Positions 6,043-14,499 of a DNA stretch of 20,969 nucleotides are shown one piece after another. Source of the DNA: Synergistaceae bacterium (GTDB lineage Bacteria > Synergistota > Synergistia > Synergistales > Synergistaceae); the NCBI GenBank assembly GCA_031274115.1, contig JAISQP010000072.1, positions 1 through 20,969 on the forward strand, written 5' to 3'. The notes under the pieces are model-generated. The model worked only from the letters and a program-made list of their open reading frames with translations. It did not search any database and was not told the DNA's origin. The stretch's first letter is position 1. Each line of letters starts with the position of its first letter. A program made the translations under genes and the position numbers.

Positions 6043-7038
6043 ATGCATCTCTCTAAAGAGCAAATGTTGGATGCGCATGAAAAGCTTGTATTTTCCAGAA
6101 CCATGGGAGACAAAATCGTCGAGTACATATTGGGCGGAAGGATCAGCGGCGCCATCCATCCCAGCCTCGGACAGGAGGCCATAAGCGCGGGCATACTGCT
6201 GGCGGTCGAAATGTCCGGCCTGGACGTCTACGTGCACTGCACTCACAGACAACAGCCTCTGATCGCGAAAATCATAGGGAACGACCCGTTTCTGGGCGAG
6301 CTGATGAACAAGCGAACCGGCTTATTGCACGGCTGCTCGGGAGAATATCACCTCGTATCGCTCAAAGACAAACTTCTGCCCATGTGCGGAATCCTCGGCG
6401 CCGGTTTGCTTTCGAGCACCGGTTACGCCTGGACCATAAAGGACAAGGGCCTGAAAGACACCGTCGCGCTCTGCTCCATAGGCGACGGCGCCATGAGCCA
6501 GGGGTCAGTCTACGAGGGAATGAATCTGGCGTCCATCCTGAAATTACCCATATTGTACGTGATCGAAAACAACGGAGTGGCGATGACGACCCCCGTCAAG
6601 GAACAGGCGCCGATAGCGGATCTGTACCTGCGGGCCGAAGCCTCCGGGATGCGCGGCTGCAGCGTGGACGGGAACGACGTCGAGGCTGTTATAGAGGCGC
6701 TGCTCGAGGGCTTAAAACTCGCGGAGAACAACGAGCCCAACGTCATCGAACTGAAGACATGGCGCTGGCACGGGCATTACGTGGGCGACGATCAGTCGGC
6801 TTACAGGGACACCTCGTTCCTCAATAACCTCGACGCATTGGACCCGGTCAAACGTTACGAGAAGAAGCTGCTTGAACGCGGAGTGGCGACCGACGCGCTG
6901 TTCGAAAAAGTCTGGGCCGAGCAGAAGAAGATTCTCTCCGAAGCCTTCGAGAGAGCTGTGGCCGCCGAACACCCGAGCAGAGAGGAAGTGCTCGATTATA
7001 ACTGCCTGTATTCGAATGATGCCGGAGGTGCGATCTGA
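6043..7038 (+). CDS. acoA: Thiamine-diphosphate-dependent dehydrogenase E1, alpha subunit (acetoin/2-oxoacid type)
   Basis: E1-alpha binds thiamine diphosphate and, with E1-beta, carries out decarboxylation or C-C cleavage of a 2-oxoacid or of acetoin. The 331-residue length suits the family. The TPP motif is clear: GDG at residues 147-149, ending at IENN about 28 residues later. The N-terminal segment ISGAIHPSLGQEAISAG and the C-terminal WRWHGHYVGDD are also family landmarks. The loop after the conserved H-R pair reads RTGLLHGCSGEYHL instead of the common G-G-S-M-H version, so the substrate may differ from pyruvate or acetoin. The start follows a G-rich ribosome binding site. The stop overlaps acoB by one base (TGATG). 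The acetoin assignment rests on similarity and on the following MDR dehydrogenase. Confidence 0.8.
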   Translation: MHLSKEQMLDAHEKLVFSRTMGDKIVEYILGGRISGAIHPSLGQEAISAGILLAVEMSGLDVYVHCTHRQQPLIAKIIGNDPFLGELMNKRTGLLHGCSGEYHLVSLKDKLLPMCGILGAGLLSSTGYAWTIKDKGLKDTVALCSIGDGAMSQGSVYEGMNLASILKLPILYVIENNGVAMTTPVKEQAPIADLYLRAEASGMRGCSVDGNDVEAVIEALLEGLKLAENNEPNVIELKTWRWHGHYVGDDQSAYRDTSFLNNLDALDPVKRYEKKLLERGVATDALFEKVWAEQKKILSEAFERAVAAEHPSREEVLDYNCLYSNDAGGAI

Positions 7039-8021
7039 TGAGCGAAATGATGGGATTGCAAGCGTTAGCTCTCGCGCTGCACGAATTGATGGCCGCCGAT
7101 GAAAAGGTGATATGCCTCGGCGAAGACATAGGCCCCAAGGGCGGCTGTTGGGGGTATTTCCGAGGTTTGTACGACAAATACGGACGAAACCGGGTCATTC
7201 AGACTCCGATCTCGGAGGCGGGATATGTCGGCATCGCAAACGGAATGGCTTATGGCGGGTATCGCCCGATCGCGGAGCTAATGTTCGCCGATTTCGCGAC
7301 GATCATATTCGACGGAGTCGTCAACATGGCCGCAAAAGCGCGTTTCAACTCTAACGGCAATATAAGCCTTCCAGTCACCTATATACTGCCGGAAGGCGGC
7401 GGCGGCAAGAGCGGAAGCCAGCATTCCCAGAGCGTCGAGGGCTGGTTCGCGAATATTCCGGGACTCAAGATCGTCGCGCCCACCGCTCCCAGCGACCTGC
7501 GCTATTTCCTGAAGGCGGCCGTTATGGACGACGACCCTGTTGTCTTCATCTTCGCCCGCATGGCCGCTATGAGCGTGAAGGAAGAGGTGGACGAATCCGA
7601 CAAGAGCATACCGCCGCTCACGCGAGCCGCGAAAATCGTGAAAGAGGGCTCGGACCTCACGGTAATAGCGTGGCACAGATCTCTATTCCGCGCCGTCGAG
7701 GCGGCGAAAGAGGCGGAGGCCGAGACGGGCAAGACCATTGAAATAATAGATCCACGGGTGCTAGCGCCTTTGGACGTCGAAACGATTTTCGCCTCGGTGA
7801 GAAAAACCGGCAGGGCGCTCATCTCCCACGAGGCGCCCGGACGGGGCGGGTTTGGCATGGTTATTTCGTCGCTGATCGGAGAGAATTGCCTCGGCGATCT
7901 GAAGGCGCCGGTCCTGCGCGTCTGCGGATATAACACCTGCATTCCCTTCGGCGCGGTCGAGGAATACGCCTTTCCGCAAGCCGCCGAAATCAAGGCCGGA
8001 ATGCTCAAATTGTTAAAATAA
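7038..8021 (+). CDS. acoB: Thiamine-diphosphate-dependent dehydrogenase E1, beta subunit (acetoin/2-oxoacid type)
   Basis: Partner of E1-alpha that completes the active site of the alpha2-beta2 enzyme. The 327-residue protein has the usual two transketolase-like domains. The N-terminal one includes VICLGEDIGPKGG, TPISEAGYVGIANGMAYGGYRPI and a glycine-rich G-G-G-G-K-S-G-S-Q-H-S-Q-S loop. The C-terminal one includes SDLTVIAWHRSLFRAVEAA, IIDPRVLAPLD and ALISHEAPGRGGFG. The conserved glutamate in SEAG and the Q-H-S-Q-S histidine are present. It overlaps acoA by one base and is followed 19 bases later by the MDR dehydrogenase. Equal subunit dosage by coupling is expected. Confidence 0.82.
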   Translation: MSEMMGLQALALALHELMAADEKVICLGEDIGPKGGCWGYFRGLYDKYGRNRVIQTPISEAGYVGIANGMAYGGYRPIAELMFADFATIIFDGVVNMAAKARFNSNGNISLPVTYILPEGGGGKSGSQHSQSVEGWFANIPGLKIVAPTAPSDLRYFLKAAVMDDDPVVFIFARMAAMSVKEEVDESDKSIPPLTRAAKIVKEGSDLTVIAWHRSLFRAVEAAKEAEAETGKTIEIIDPRVLAPLDVETIFASVRKTGRALISHEAPGRGGFGMVISSLIGENCLGDLKAPVLRVCGYNTCIPFGAVEEYAFPQAAEIKAGMLKLLK

Positions 8022-8040
8022 CACAGAGGAGGTCCTTTTA

Positions 8041-9069
8041 ATGAAAGCGTTGATAATCGAGAAAGATTATTCACGTTCCGTGAAAGAGATTCCCGACCCG
8101 AAGATCAATGAGTGCATGGCCCTCGTGAAGACAAAAGTGTGCGGAATTTGCGGAAGCGATATGAAAATCCTGCACGGCGTTCTGAAGGGCACTCCGCCCG
8201 AAATGTATCCGCTCGTGATAGGCCACGAGGCAGTAGGAGAGGTTGTGGAAGTCGGCGCCGCTTGTACCAGCTACAAAATCGGAGACATCGTTTCGCTTCC
8301 GTTCAACTTTGGCATAGAGGGCTACGGCTCGGCCTGGGGATCCATGGCCGAGTACGGCGTCGTCTTCGACCGCGCGGCCTGGAATGTGGGGAAATACGGC
8401 CCGCCGCCGGGAGTCAGCCTTGTGCAGACGATAGTCCCGGACTGGATGGACCCCATTGACGCTTCGATGTTCAACACTCTGCGCGAGCCTCTGGGCACGA
8501 TGCGGGAGTTCAAGCTGGACGCGAATGAAAGTATAGTGATCTACGGCATGGGGGCAATCGGGCTCTCCTTCGTCAAATTCGCGAGCCTGTTCGGACTTCG
8601 GCCGATCATCGCCGTCGATATCTTCGACAACAAGCTCGAGGAGGCGAAAGCGCAGGGCGCGGATTTCACAGTCCGGGCGGACGACCCCGACCGCATAAAG
8701 AAGATTAAGGAAATATGCCCGGGCGGGGTTCAAAACGTCCTCGACGCAGTTGGCCTCACGTCGATATACAACGAGGCCATGCACCTGCTGGTGGACCACG
8801 GCAAGCTCTGCTGCTTCGGCGTGCCCGGGGTCACTAACGCTAACATCGACTGGACTCCGGCGCATTACAACTGGACGATGATCTTCCATCTGATGATACG
8901 CAAGGAAAACGAGTACTGGGCGCACCCGCAGCTGCTCTCTATGGTGAAAAACGGCGCCGTAAACCTGAAGGACTATATATCCGACTACTTCCCGTTCAGC
9001 GACATTCTCAGCGTCATGGACCGTTTTGAAAAGAAGGAATTTCAGAAGAAAGTTCTGATAACGTTTTAA
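8041..9069 (+). CDS. Zinc-dependent MDR alcohol dehydrogenase (butanediol/threonine dehydrogenase type)
   Basis: NAD(P)-dependent oxidation of a secondary alcohol is the expected activity. The 342-residue protein has the MDR fold. Catalytic zinc ligands are C37 (in VCGICGSD), H62-E63 (GHE) and E149 (REPLGT), as in sorbitol/butanediol dehydrogenases. The Rossmann motif G-M-G-A-I-G covers residues 169-174. The four closely spaced cysteines of the structural zinc lobe are absent from the expected region (residues 88-105). Its place between E1-beta and E2 suggests it prepares the E1 substrate, for example 2,3-butanediol to acetoin, but another diol or hydroxy acid is possible. The ribosome binding site GAGGAGG lies just before the ATG. 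Confidence 0.75.
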   Translation: MKALIIEKDYSRSVKEIPDPKINECMALVKTKVCGICGSDMKILHGVLKGTPPEMYPLVIGHEAVGEVVEVGAACTSYKIGDIVSLPFNFGIEGYGSAWGSMAEYGVVFDRAAWNVGKYGPPPGVSLVQTIVPDWMDPIDASMFNTLREPLGTMREFKLDANESIVIYGMGAIGLSFVKFASLFGLRPIIAVDIFDNKLEEAKAQGADFTVRADDPDRIKKIKEICPGGVQNVLDAVGLTSIYNEAMHLLVDHGKLCCFGVPGVTNANIDWTPAHYNWTMIFHLMIRKENEYWAHPQLLSMVKNGAVNLKDYISDYFPFSDILSVMDRFEKKEFQKKVLITF

Positions 9070-9092
9070 CCCAGGCAAAGGAGGCCTCTGGC

Positions 9093-9800
9093 ATGGACAA
9101 ACCCGCAGATGATATGAGAATAAAGACAAGAAAGAAGTTAAACTCCGTCCGACGTTTTATCGGCGCCAAAATGAGCGAGAGTCTTCAAACCATGCCACAG
9201 GCCAGTCCTTACTTCGAACTCGAAACGGACGCCCTCTTCGCTCTGAAGGACGAGCTGAAGGCAAAAAACGACAAAGTCACCGTCACATCCATGTTTGTAC
9301 GAATCATGGCCACGGTACTGCGGGAATATCCCCTGCTCAACTCCGCCGTGATCGGAGAAGAGCTGATTACCTATGAATCATGCAACGTGGCCGTCGGCGT
9401 CGGTCTGGAGAGCGGGATTATGACGGCGGTGATAAGGGAAGCGCAGGACAAGGACATATTCGCCGTCAGCGAGGAGCTGCGTGAGAAGACTGACCTCGTC
9501 AAGCAGGGCAGACTGCCGCTCGCCGATATGAAGAACTCCACCTTCACCATCAGCAGCATCGGAGTGCAGGGCATACGTTTTTCCACCGTCATCCTGAACC
9601 CGCCCGAGTGCGCGATGCTTGCGATCGGAGTGACGGAGAAACGACTGGTCGTCCTGGACGACGACTCGACCGCCGTACGCCGCGTCACGGGCTTCGGCCT
9701 CACTCACAACCACGCCGTATTAGACGGCTATCACATAGGGGCGGCCATCGAGCTGATGCGGCAGCGTCTGCAAAACCCGGCGGCTTATATGGGCCTGTGA
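9093..9800 (+). CDS. acoC: Lipoyl-less E2: dihydrolipoamide acyltransferase catalytic domain only
   Basis: The E2 core transfers an acyl group from a lipoyl arm to CoA. This 235-residue protein is only the catalytic domain: RKKLNSVRRFIGAKMSESLQ at the start, SCNVAVGVGLESGIMTAVIREA in the middle, and the active site N-H-A-V-L-D-G with H207 and D211 near the end. The N-terminal lipoyl domain (D-K-A type) and the E3-binding domain of normal E2 proteins are missing. Only 23 bases separate it from the MDR gene, so they were not lost to a nearby frameshift. The ribosome binding site AAAGGAGG lies nine bases before the ATG. A lipoyl carrier must come from elsewhere, or the chemistry is different. 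Confidence 0.8.
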   Translation: MDKPADDMRIKTRKKLNSVRRFIGAKMSESLQTMPQASPYFELETDALFALKDELKAKNDKVTVTSMFVRIMATVLREYPLLNSAVIGEELITYESCNVAVGVGLESGIMTAVIREAQDKDIFAVSEELREKTDLVKQGRLPLADMKNSTFTISSIGVQGIRFSTVILNPPECAMLAIGVTEKRLVVLDDDSTAVRRVTGFGLTHNHAVLDGYHIGAAIELMRQRLQNPAAYMGL

Positions 9801-9853
9801 GGCGGTCGCCCAATATTCCGTAAATCGATGTAAGCTCGAGGAGGAAGAAAACA

Positions 9854-11011
9854 ATGAATATGGTCAAGCTCGGCTGCAACAACATTCATTACGGCGAGAA
9901 CGCGACAAGCGCATTGGAGGAGCTGCCATCGGAGAAAAAACGGGCCATGATCGTCATGACCGGGACGGTCATGGAAGATCTCGGGCTTTTAAAGCCGGTC
10001 ACGGACGCGCTCGAAAAGGGCGGCTTCAAATGGGAGAAGTATACGGACATAGAGGAAGACGCGACATTCGCGTCGATCAGCAGGGGCATCGCCGCGATAA
10101 AGGCCTTCGAACCGGACTGGATAATCGCCTTCGGGGGCGGGTCGGCCATAGACGCCGCGAAGACTTTGTGGGTCATGTACGAGAACCCGGAGGTCTCGAA
10201 GCTGAAGGAGATCGCGCTGCCGAACTTCTTCAAGAAAATAAGGGAGAGGGCGCGCCTCTGCTGCATACCCACCTCCGCCGGCACCGGCAGCGAGTGCACT
10301 ATAGCGGCCATGGTAAAGGACACGGAAAAACTCAGGAAGGTCGTCGTGGTAGGCACAAAGAAGAGACTTATCCCCGACGTCGCGATTTTAGACCCGCTGT
10401 ACTCGGCGTCGATGCCAAAGGGGCTGACAGCCGGTTCCGGGATGGACGTCATCACGCACATCGTCGAGGCGTACGTTTCGGTCTCCGCAAACCCGTTTTC
10501 GGACGGTCTCGCCATCTCCGCGTTCATTCAGGCGCGCAGCGCCCTGCCGATAGCCTACGAAAACGGTAAGGACCTCGCCGCCAGGGAGAAGATGCTCCTC
10601 GCCTCGTGTATGGCGGGCATATCCTTCGCAAACTGCGGGCTCGGGATCAACCACAGCATAGCTCACTCTTTCGGCGCTGAATTCGGGGTACCTCACGGGT
10701 TGGCGAACGCGATCATACTGCCGCATACCATCAAATTCAACGAGACCGACGCGAAGGTCTCCGCGCGTTACCGCGAACTGGCTTCCTTCGTGGGAGAGAA
10801 CTCGCTGCTCGGCGTAATAGAGGACCTGAACGCCAGGCTCGGCATACCGAAGACGATGAGGGAGTTTATAAAGGACGACGCGGCGTTCGAGAAAAAATTT
10901 GAAGACGTCTCGAAAAAATCGACCGAGGACGTAAACAATTACTCGAGCCCGGTCAAACCGACGCCGGAACAGATGAAGGCGCTGGTAAAAGAAGTATACT
11001 ACGGCAAGTGA
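9854..11011 (+). CDS. Iron-containing alcohol dehydrogenase, possible 4-hydroxybutyrate dehydrogenase
   Basis: Group III alcohol dehydrogenase of 385 residues, NAD(P)-dependent. The nucleotide-binding GGGSAID lies at residues 94-100 and the family signature IPTSAGTGSECT at 138-149. The predicted metal ligands are D198, H202, H267 and H281. Placed directly before 4-hydroxybutyryl-CoA dehydratase, it is a good candidate for interconverting succinate semialdehyde and 4-hydroxybutyrate. Sequence alone also allows butanol, 1,3-propanediol or acetaldehyde/ethanol activity, the last fitting acetoin cleavage upstream. It follows E2 by 53 bases with a GAGGAGGAA ribosome binding site and precedes the dehydratase by 34 bases. 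Confidence 0.8.
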   Translation: MNMVKLGCNNIHYGENATSALEELPSEKKRAMIVMTGTVMEDLGLLKPVTDALEKGGFKWEKYTDIEEDATFASISRGIAAIKAFEPDWIIAFGGGSAIDAAKTLWVMYENPEVSKLKEIALPNFFKKIRERARLCCIPTSAGTGSECTIAAMVKDTEKLRKVVVVGTKKRLIPDVAILDPLYSASMPKGLTAGSGMDVITHIVEAYVSVSANPFSDGLAISAFIQARSALPIAYENGKDLAAREKMLLASCMAGISFANCGLGINHSIAHSFGAEFGVPHGLANAIILPHTIKFNETDAKVSARYRELASFVGENSLLGVIEDLNARLGIPKTMREFIKDDAAFEKKFEDVSKKSTEDVNNYSSPVKPTPEQMKALVKEVYYGK

Positions 11012-11045
11012 AGCTTACGACAATACGCGCGGGAGGACTGAAGTT

Positions 11046-12497
11046 ATGGCATTGATGACAGGCGAACAGTACATAGAGAGCATTCGTAAAATCAGTATGG
11101 AGGTGTATCTGCTCGGTAAAAAAATAGACTCCCCCGTTGACAACCCCATGCTGCGACCGTCTCTCAACTCCGTCCGGGCGACTTACGATCTGGCCCAGGC
11201 GCCCGAGTACGAGGATCTCATGACCGCCGTCGATCCGGAGACCGGCGAGAAGGTCAACCGATTCAATCATATACACCGCAGTTCGGACGACCTGGTCAGG
11301 AAGGTAAAGATGCAGCGGCTTCTCGGCCAGCATACGGCCTCGTGTTTTCAGCGCTGCGTCGGCATGGACTCCGTCAACGCTCTCTGGAGCACGACATACG
11401 ATATCGACAAGAAATACGGTACCCAATATTTCAAGAACTTCAAAAAATTCCTGAAATACGCCAGGGAGAACGACCTGACCATCGACGGAGCGATGACCGA
11501 CCCGAAGGGCGACAGATCTCTCGCCCCCCATGAACAGCCCGACCCCGACATGTACCTCCGGGTCGTCGAGCGCAGACCGGACGGCATCGTGGTGCGGGGA
11601 GCGAAGGCCCATCAGACGGGCGCCCTCAACTCGCACGAAATTATCGTCATGCCCACGATCTCGATGACGCCGGAGGACAGGGATTACGCCCTGTCGTTCG
11701 CGGCGCCGCTCAACGCCGGGGGGCTCTTTATGATAATCGGCCGCCAGGCTTCCGACACGCGAAAACTGGAGGGAAGCAACATAGACGTCGGCAACGCCGA
11801 GTTCGGCGGGGTCGAGGCGCTTGTCATATTTGACGACGTGTTCGTGCCGAACGAAAGGATATTCCTGAACGGCGAGACGGAATTCGCCGGGATTCTCGTG
11901 GAGCGCTTCGCCGGGTACCACCGTCAGAGCTACGGCGGGTGCAAGGTGGGCGTCGGAGACGTGCTGATAGGCGCCGCGGCTCTCGCGGCGGACTATAACG
12001 GCACGGCCAGGGCCTCTCACATCAAGGACAAGATCATCGAGATGACGCATCTGAACGAGACGCTTTACTGCTGCGGCATAGCGTGTTCCGCCGAGGGGAA
12101 GCGGACTGAATCAGGGAACTACATAATCGACCTCCTGCTGGCGAATATCTGCAAACAGAACGTCACCCGCTTCCCCTATGAAATTGCCCGTCTCGCCGAG
12201 GATATCGCGGGCGGCGTAGTGGTCACGGCGCCCTCCGAGAAGGACCTGCGCGATCCAAAGCTGGGGCCCTACGTCGATAAATACCTCAAGGGCGTATCAG
12301 GCGTCTCAACCGAAAATAGAATCCGCATCCTGCGGCTCATCGAAAACCTCACGCTTGGCTCGGCCGCGGTGGGCTACAGGACTGAATCGATGCATGGCGC
12401 GGGCTCTCCGCAGGCTCAGAGGATAATGATATCGCGCCAGGGTAATCTCTCCGCAAAAAAAGAATTAGCCAAGAAGATAGCCGGCATCAAGGAATGA
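11046..12497 (+). CDS. abfD: 4-hydroxybutyryl-CoA dehydratase / vinylacetyl-CoA isomerase
   Basis: [4Fe-4S]- and FAD-containing enzyme that converts 4-hydroxybutyryl-CoA to crotonyl-CoA by a ketyl-radical route. The 483-residue protein closely follows the Clostridium aminobutyricum enzyme in my memory of it. All four cluster ligands are present: C100 and C104 in [13 protein letters not shown]292 in [10 protein letters not shown], and C299. Long conserved stretches such as [29 protein letters not shown] and [12 protein letters not shown] confirm the family. The conserved ending ([15 protein letters not shown]) is intact. This oxygen-sensitive enzyme marks an anaerobe. It sits between the iron alcohol dehydrogenase and thiolase, both reasonable neighbours for a 4-hydroxybutyrate pathway; no 4-hydroxybutyrate CoA-transferase lies alongside. 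Confidence 0.96.
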   Translation: MALMTGEQYIESIRKISMEVYLLGKKIDSPVDNPMLRPSLNSVRATYDLAQAPEYEDLMTAVDPETGEKVNRFNHIHRSSDDLVRKVKMQRLLGQHTASCFQRCVGMDSVNALWSTTYDIDKKYGTQYFKNFKKFLKYARENDLTIDGAMTDPKGDRSLAPHEQPDPDMYLRVVERRPDGIVVRGAKAHQTGALNSHEIIVMPTISMTPEDRDYALSFAAPLNAGGLFMIIGRQASDTRKLEGSNIDVGNAEFGGVEALVIFDDVFVPNERIFLNGETEFAGILVERFAGYHRQSYGGCKVGVGDVLIGAAALAADYNGTARASHIKDKIIEMTHLNETLYCCGIACSAEGKRTESGNYIIDLLLANICKQNVTRFPYEIARLAEDIAGGVVVTAPSEKDLRDPKLGPYVDKYLKGVSGVSTENRIRILRLIENLTLGSAAVGYRTESMHGAGSPQAQRIMISRQGNLSAKKELAKKIAGIKE

Positions 12498-12520
12498 CCC
12501 GCCTGAGAGGAGATCAGGGG

Positions 12521-13708
12521 ATGAAAAGAGAGGTTGTTTTAACCGGAGCGACGCGCACGGCAATAGGCAAATACGGCGGCTCTCTCTCCTCCGTTTCCGC
12601 CGCGAAACTTGGGGCGATAGTCATAGAAGAGGCGTTGTCCAGAGCCGGCGTCGCTCCGTCTGAAGTCGACGAGGTCTTCATGGGGTGCATTCTCCAGTCC
12701 GCGCAGGGCCAGAACGTTGGCAGACAGTCAGCGGTGATGGCTGGGATACCGGTCGAGAAACCTGCGCTTACCCTGAACAACGTGTGCGGCTCCGGCCTGA
12801 AGTGCGTCAACCTGGCCGCGATACAGATCGCCGCCGGCGAGGCGGATGTGATCGTGGCGGGCGGGGTCGAGAACATGTCCGGCGCCCCCTACGCGCTGAG
12901 CAAAGCGCGGTTCGGCTACAGGATGAACGACGGCGAAATCGTCGACGTGATGGTTCGCGACGCTCTTTGGGACGCTTTCAACAACTGTCACATGGGGATG
13001 ACGGCGGAGAACGTCGCGGAAAAATTCGGCGTCACGCGCGAGGCGCAGGACGCGTTTGCCGCGGAGAGTCAGCGGAAGTGCGAAGCCGCCAGGAGGGCAA
13101 ATAAATTCGCGGACGAGATCGTGGCGGTTCCCCTGAAAACCAGGGGTGAGCCGGAGCTGTTCAAGGACGACGAGTTTCCGCGCGACGGAGTCACCGTTGA
13201 GTCGCTGGCGAAACTTAAACCCTCTTTCAAACAAGGCGGAACCGTCACGGCCGGAAACGCGTCGGGCATAAACGACGGCGCCGCCGCCCTGATAGTCATG
13301 AGCGCGGAAAAAGCCGAAAAGCTGGGGATACGGCCGATGGCCCGTTTCTCGACCGGGGCGTCCGCGGGCGTGGATCCAGCGATAATGGGAATAGGCCCTG
13401 TCTACAGCACTCGAAAGGCGCTGGAGAAAGCGGGATTGTCCCTCGCGGACATCGACCTCATAGAGGCGAACGAGGCTTTCGCGGCGCAGTCGGAGGCCGT
13501 CGGGAAGCTGCTCGAATGGGACAGAGCGAAGGTCAACGTCAACGGCGGCGCGATAGCGCTGGGACATCCCGTGGGAGCGGCCGGAGCGCGCATATTGGTT
13601 ACTCTCCTGCACGAAATGCGCCGCAGAGCCGCAAGGTACGGGCTTGCCACGCTTTGCGTCGGAGGCGGCATGGGAGTCTCGGCGATAGTGGAGAACCTCG
13701 GGGGGTAA
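12521..13708 (+). CDS. thlA: Acetyl-CoA acetyltransferase (thiolase)
   Basis: Reversible cleavage of acetoacetyl-CoA to two acetyl-CoA. The 395-residue product has the nucleophile C89 in [10 protein letters not shown], the catalytic H349 in [17 protein letters not shown] and C379 in CVGGGMG. The frame is open from an ATG at 12494 that overlaps the abfD stop. The ATG at 12521 is the better start: the protein then begins [20 protein letters not shown] like its relatives, and AGGAG lies eight bases upstream. It is the last step if the operon runs from 4-hydroxybutyrate to acetyl-CoA, or the first if it builds C4 acids. Confidence 0.95.
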   Translation: MKREVVLTGATRTAIGKYGGSLSSVSAAKLGAIVIEEALSRAGVAPSEVDEVFMGCILQSAQGQNVGRQSAVMAGIPVEKPALTLNNVCGSGLKCVNLAAIQIAAGEADVIVAGGVENMSGAPYALSKARFGYRMNDGEIVDVMVRDALWDAFNNCHMGMTAENVAEKFGVTREAQDAFAAESQRKCEAARRANKFADEIVAVPLKTRGEPELFKDDEFPRDGVTVESLAKLKPSFKQGGTVTAGNASGINDGAAALIVMSAEKAEKLGIRPMARFSTGASAGVDPAIMGIGPVYSTRKALEKAGLSLADIDLIEANEAFAAQSEAVGKLLEWDRAKVNVNGGAIALGHPVGAAGARILVTLLHEMRRRAARYGLATLCVGGGMGVSAIVENLGG

Positions 13709-13712
13709 ATCT

Positions 13713-14483
13713 ATGTACGTAAAGTATGAGCAGCGCGGCTATGTAGGAATCATCACCATCGACAGACAAAAGAGCTTGAACGCCATGAACTCGGATGTGC
13801 TGACGGAGCTGGGCGAGGTATTGGACGGCATAGACCCCGGCGCCGTGAGGTGCGTTATCGTCACGGGCACCGGAAAGTCATTCGTCGCCGGCGCTGATAT
13901 CGGGGAGATGGTTTTTTTGAAAGAACCCGAATGCCGGAACCTGGCAAAAAAGGGCAACGACGTCTTCAGCAAGCTGGAGAAACTGGCCGTGCCGACAATC
14001 GCCGCCGTGAACGGATTCGCTCTCGGAGGCGGCTGCGAACTGGCCATGGCGTGCGACATACGGGTTGCGTGCGAGAGCGCCTCCTTCGGCCAACCCGAGA
14101 CTACGATAGGCATTATCCCCGGATTTGGGGGAACTCAGCGGCTGCCGCGCATCGTAGGGATGAGCGCGGCAATGGAGCTATTGTTCACCGGCCGCGTCAT
14201 AGACGCGGAAGAAGCCCTTCGCATCGGGCTTGTCAATCACGTTTATCCTCGGGAGGAGCTTATGAATGAGGCCATCGGGCTTGCCGAAAGGATAGCGTCC
14301 TCCGCTCCGATCGCCGTAAGAGCCGCGAAAGCGGCGGTCTCGAAGGGGATGGATCAGCCTATCGGCGACGGCATAGCCATCGAGACCGATGAATTCGCAG
14401 GCTGCTTCGGGTCGAAGGACCAGATAAACGCAATGACCGCCTTTATAGAGAAACGCGAACCTGAACCATTCATAGACGGCTGA
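13713..14483 (+). CDS. crt: Enoyl-CoA hydratase (crotonase)
   Basis: Hydrates crotonyl-CoA to 3-hydroxybutyryl-CoA, or the reverse. The 256-residue protein shows the oxyanion-hole segment [10 protein letters not shown] and both catalytic glutamates, E109 ([12 protein letters not shown]) and E129 (FGQPETTIG), followed by [13 protein letters not shown]. The start codon follows the thiolase stop by four bases with a G-rich ribosome binding site inside the end of thiolase. It directly uses the product of AbfD and supplies the dehydrogenase encoded next. Confidence 0.94.
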   Translation: MYVKYEQRGYVGIITIDRQKSLNAMNSDVLTELGEVLDGIDPGAVRCVIVTGTGKSFVAGADIGEMVFLKEPECRNLAKKGNDVFSKLEKLAVPTIAAVNGFALGGGCELAMACDIRVACESASFGQPETTIGIIPGFGGTQRLPRIVGMSAAMELLFTGRVIDAEEALRIGLVNHVYPREELMNEAIGLAERIASSAPIAVRAAKAAVSKGMDQPIGDGIAIETDEFAGCFGSKDQINAMTAFIEKREPEPFIDG

Positions 14484-14499
14484 GACGGGGATGACGATC

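Noticed and set aside
9070..9092. Lipoyl domain of E2 hidden by a frameshift upstream of the annotated start
   Set aside because: Only 23 bases separate the MDR stop from the E2 start, and the ribosome binding site fits the annotated ATG.
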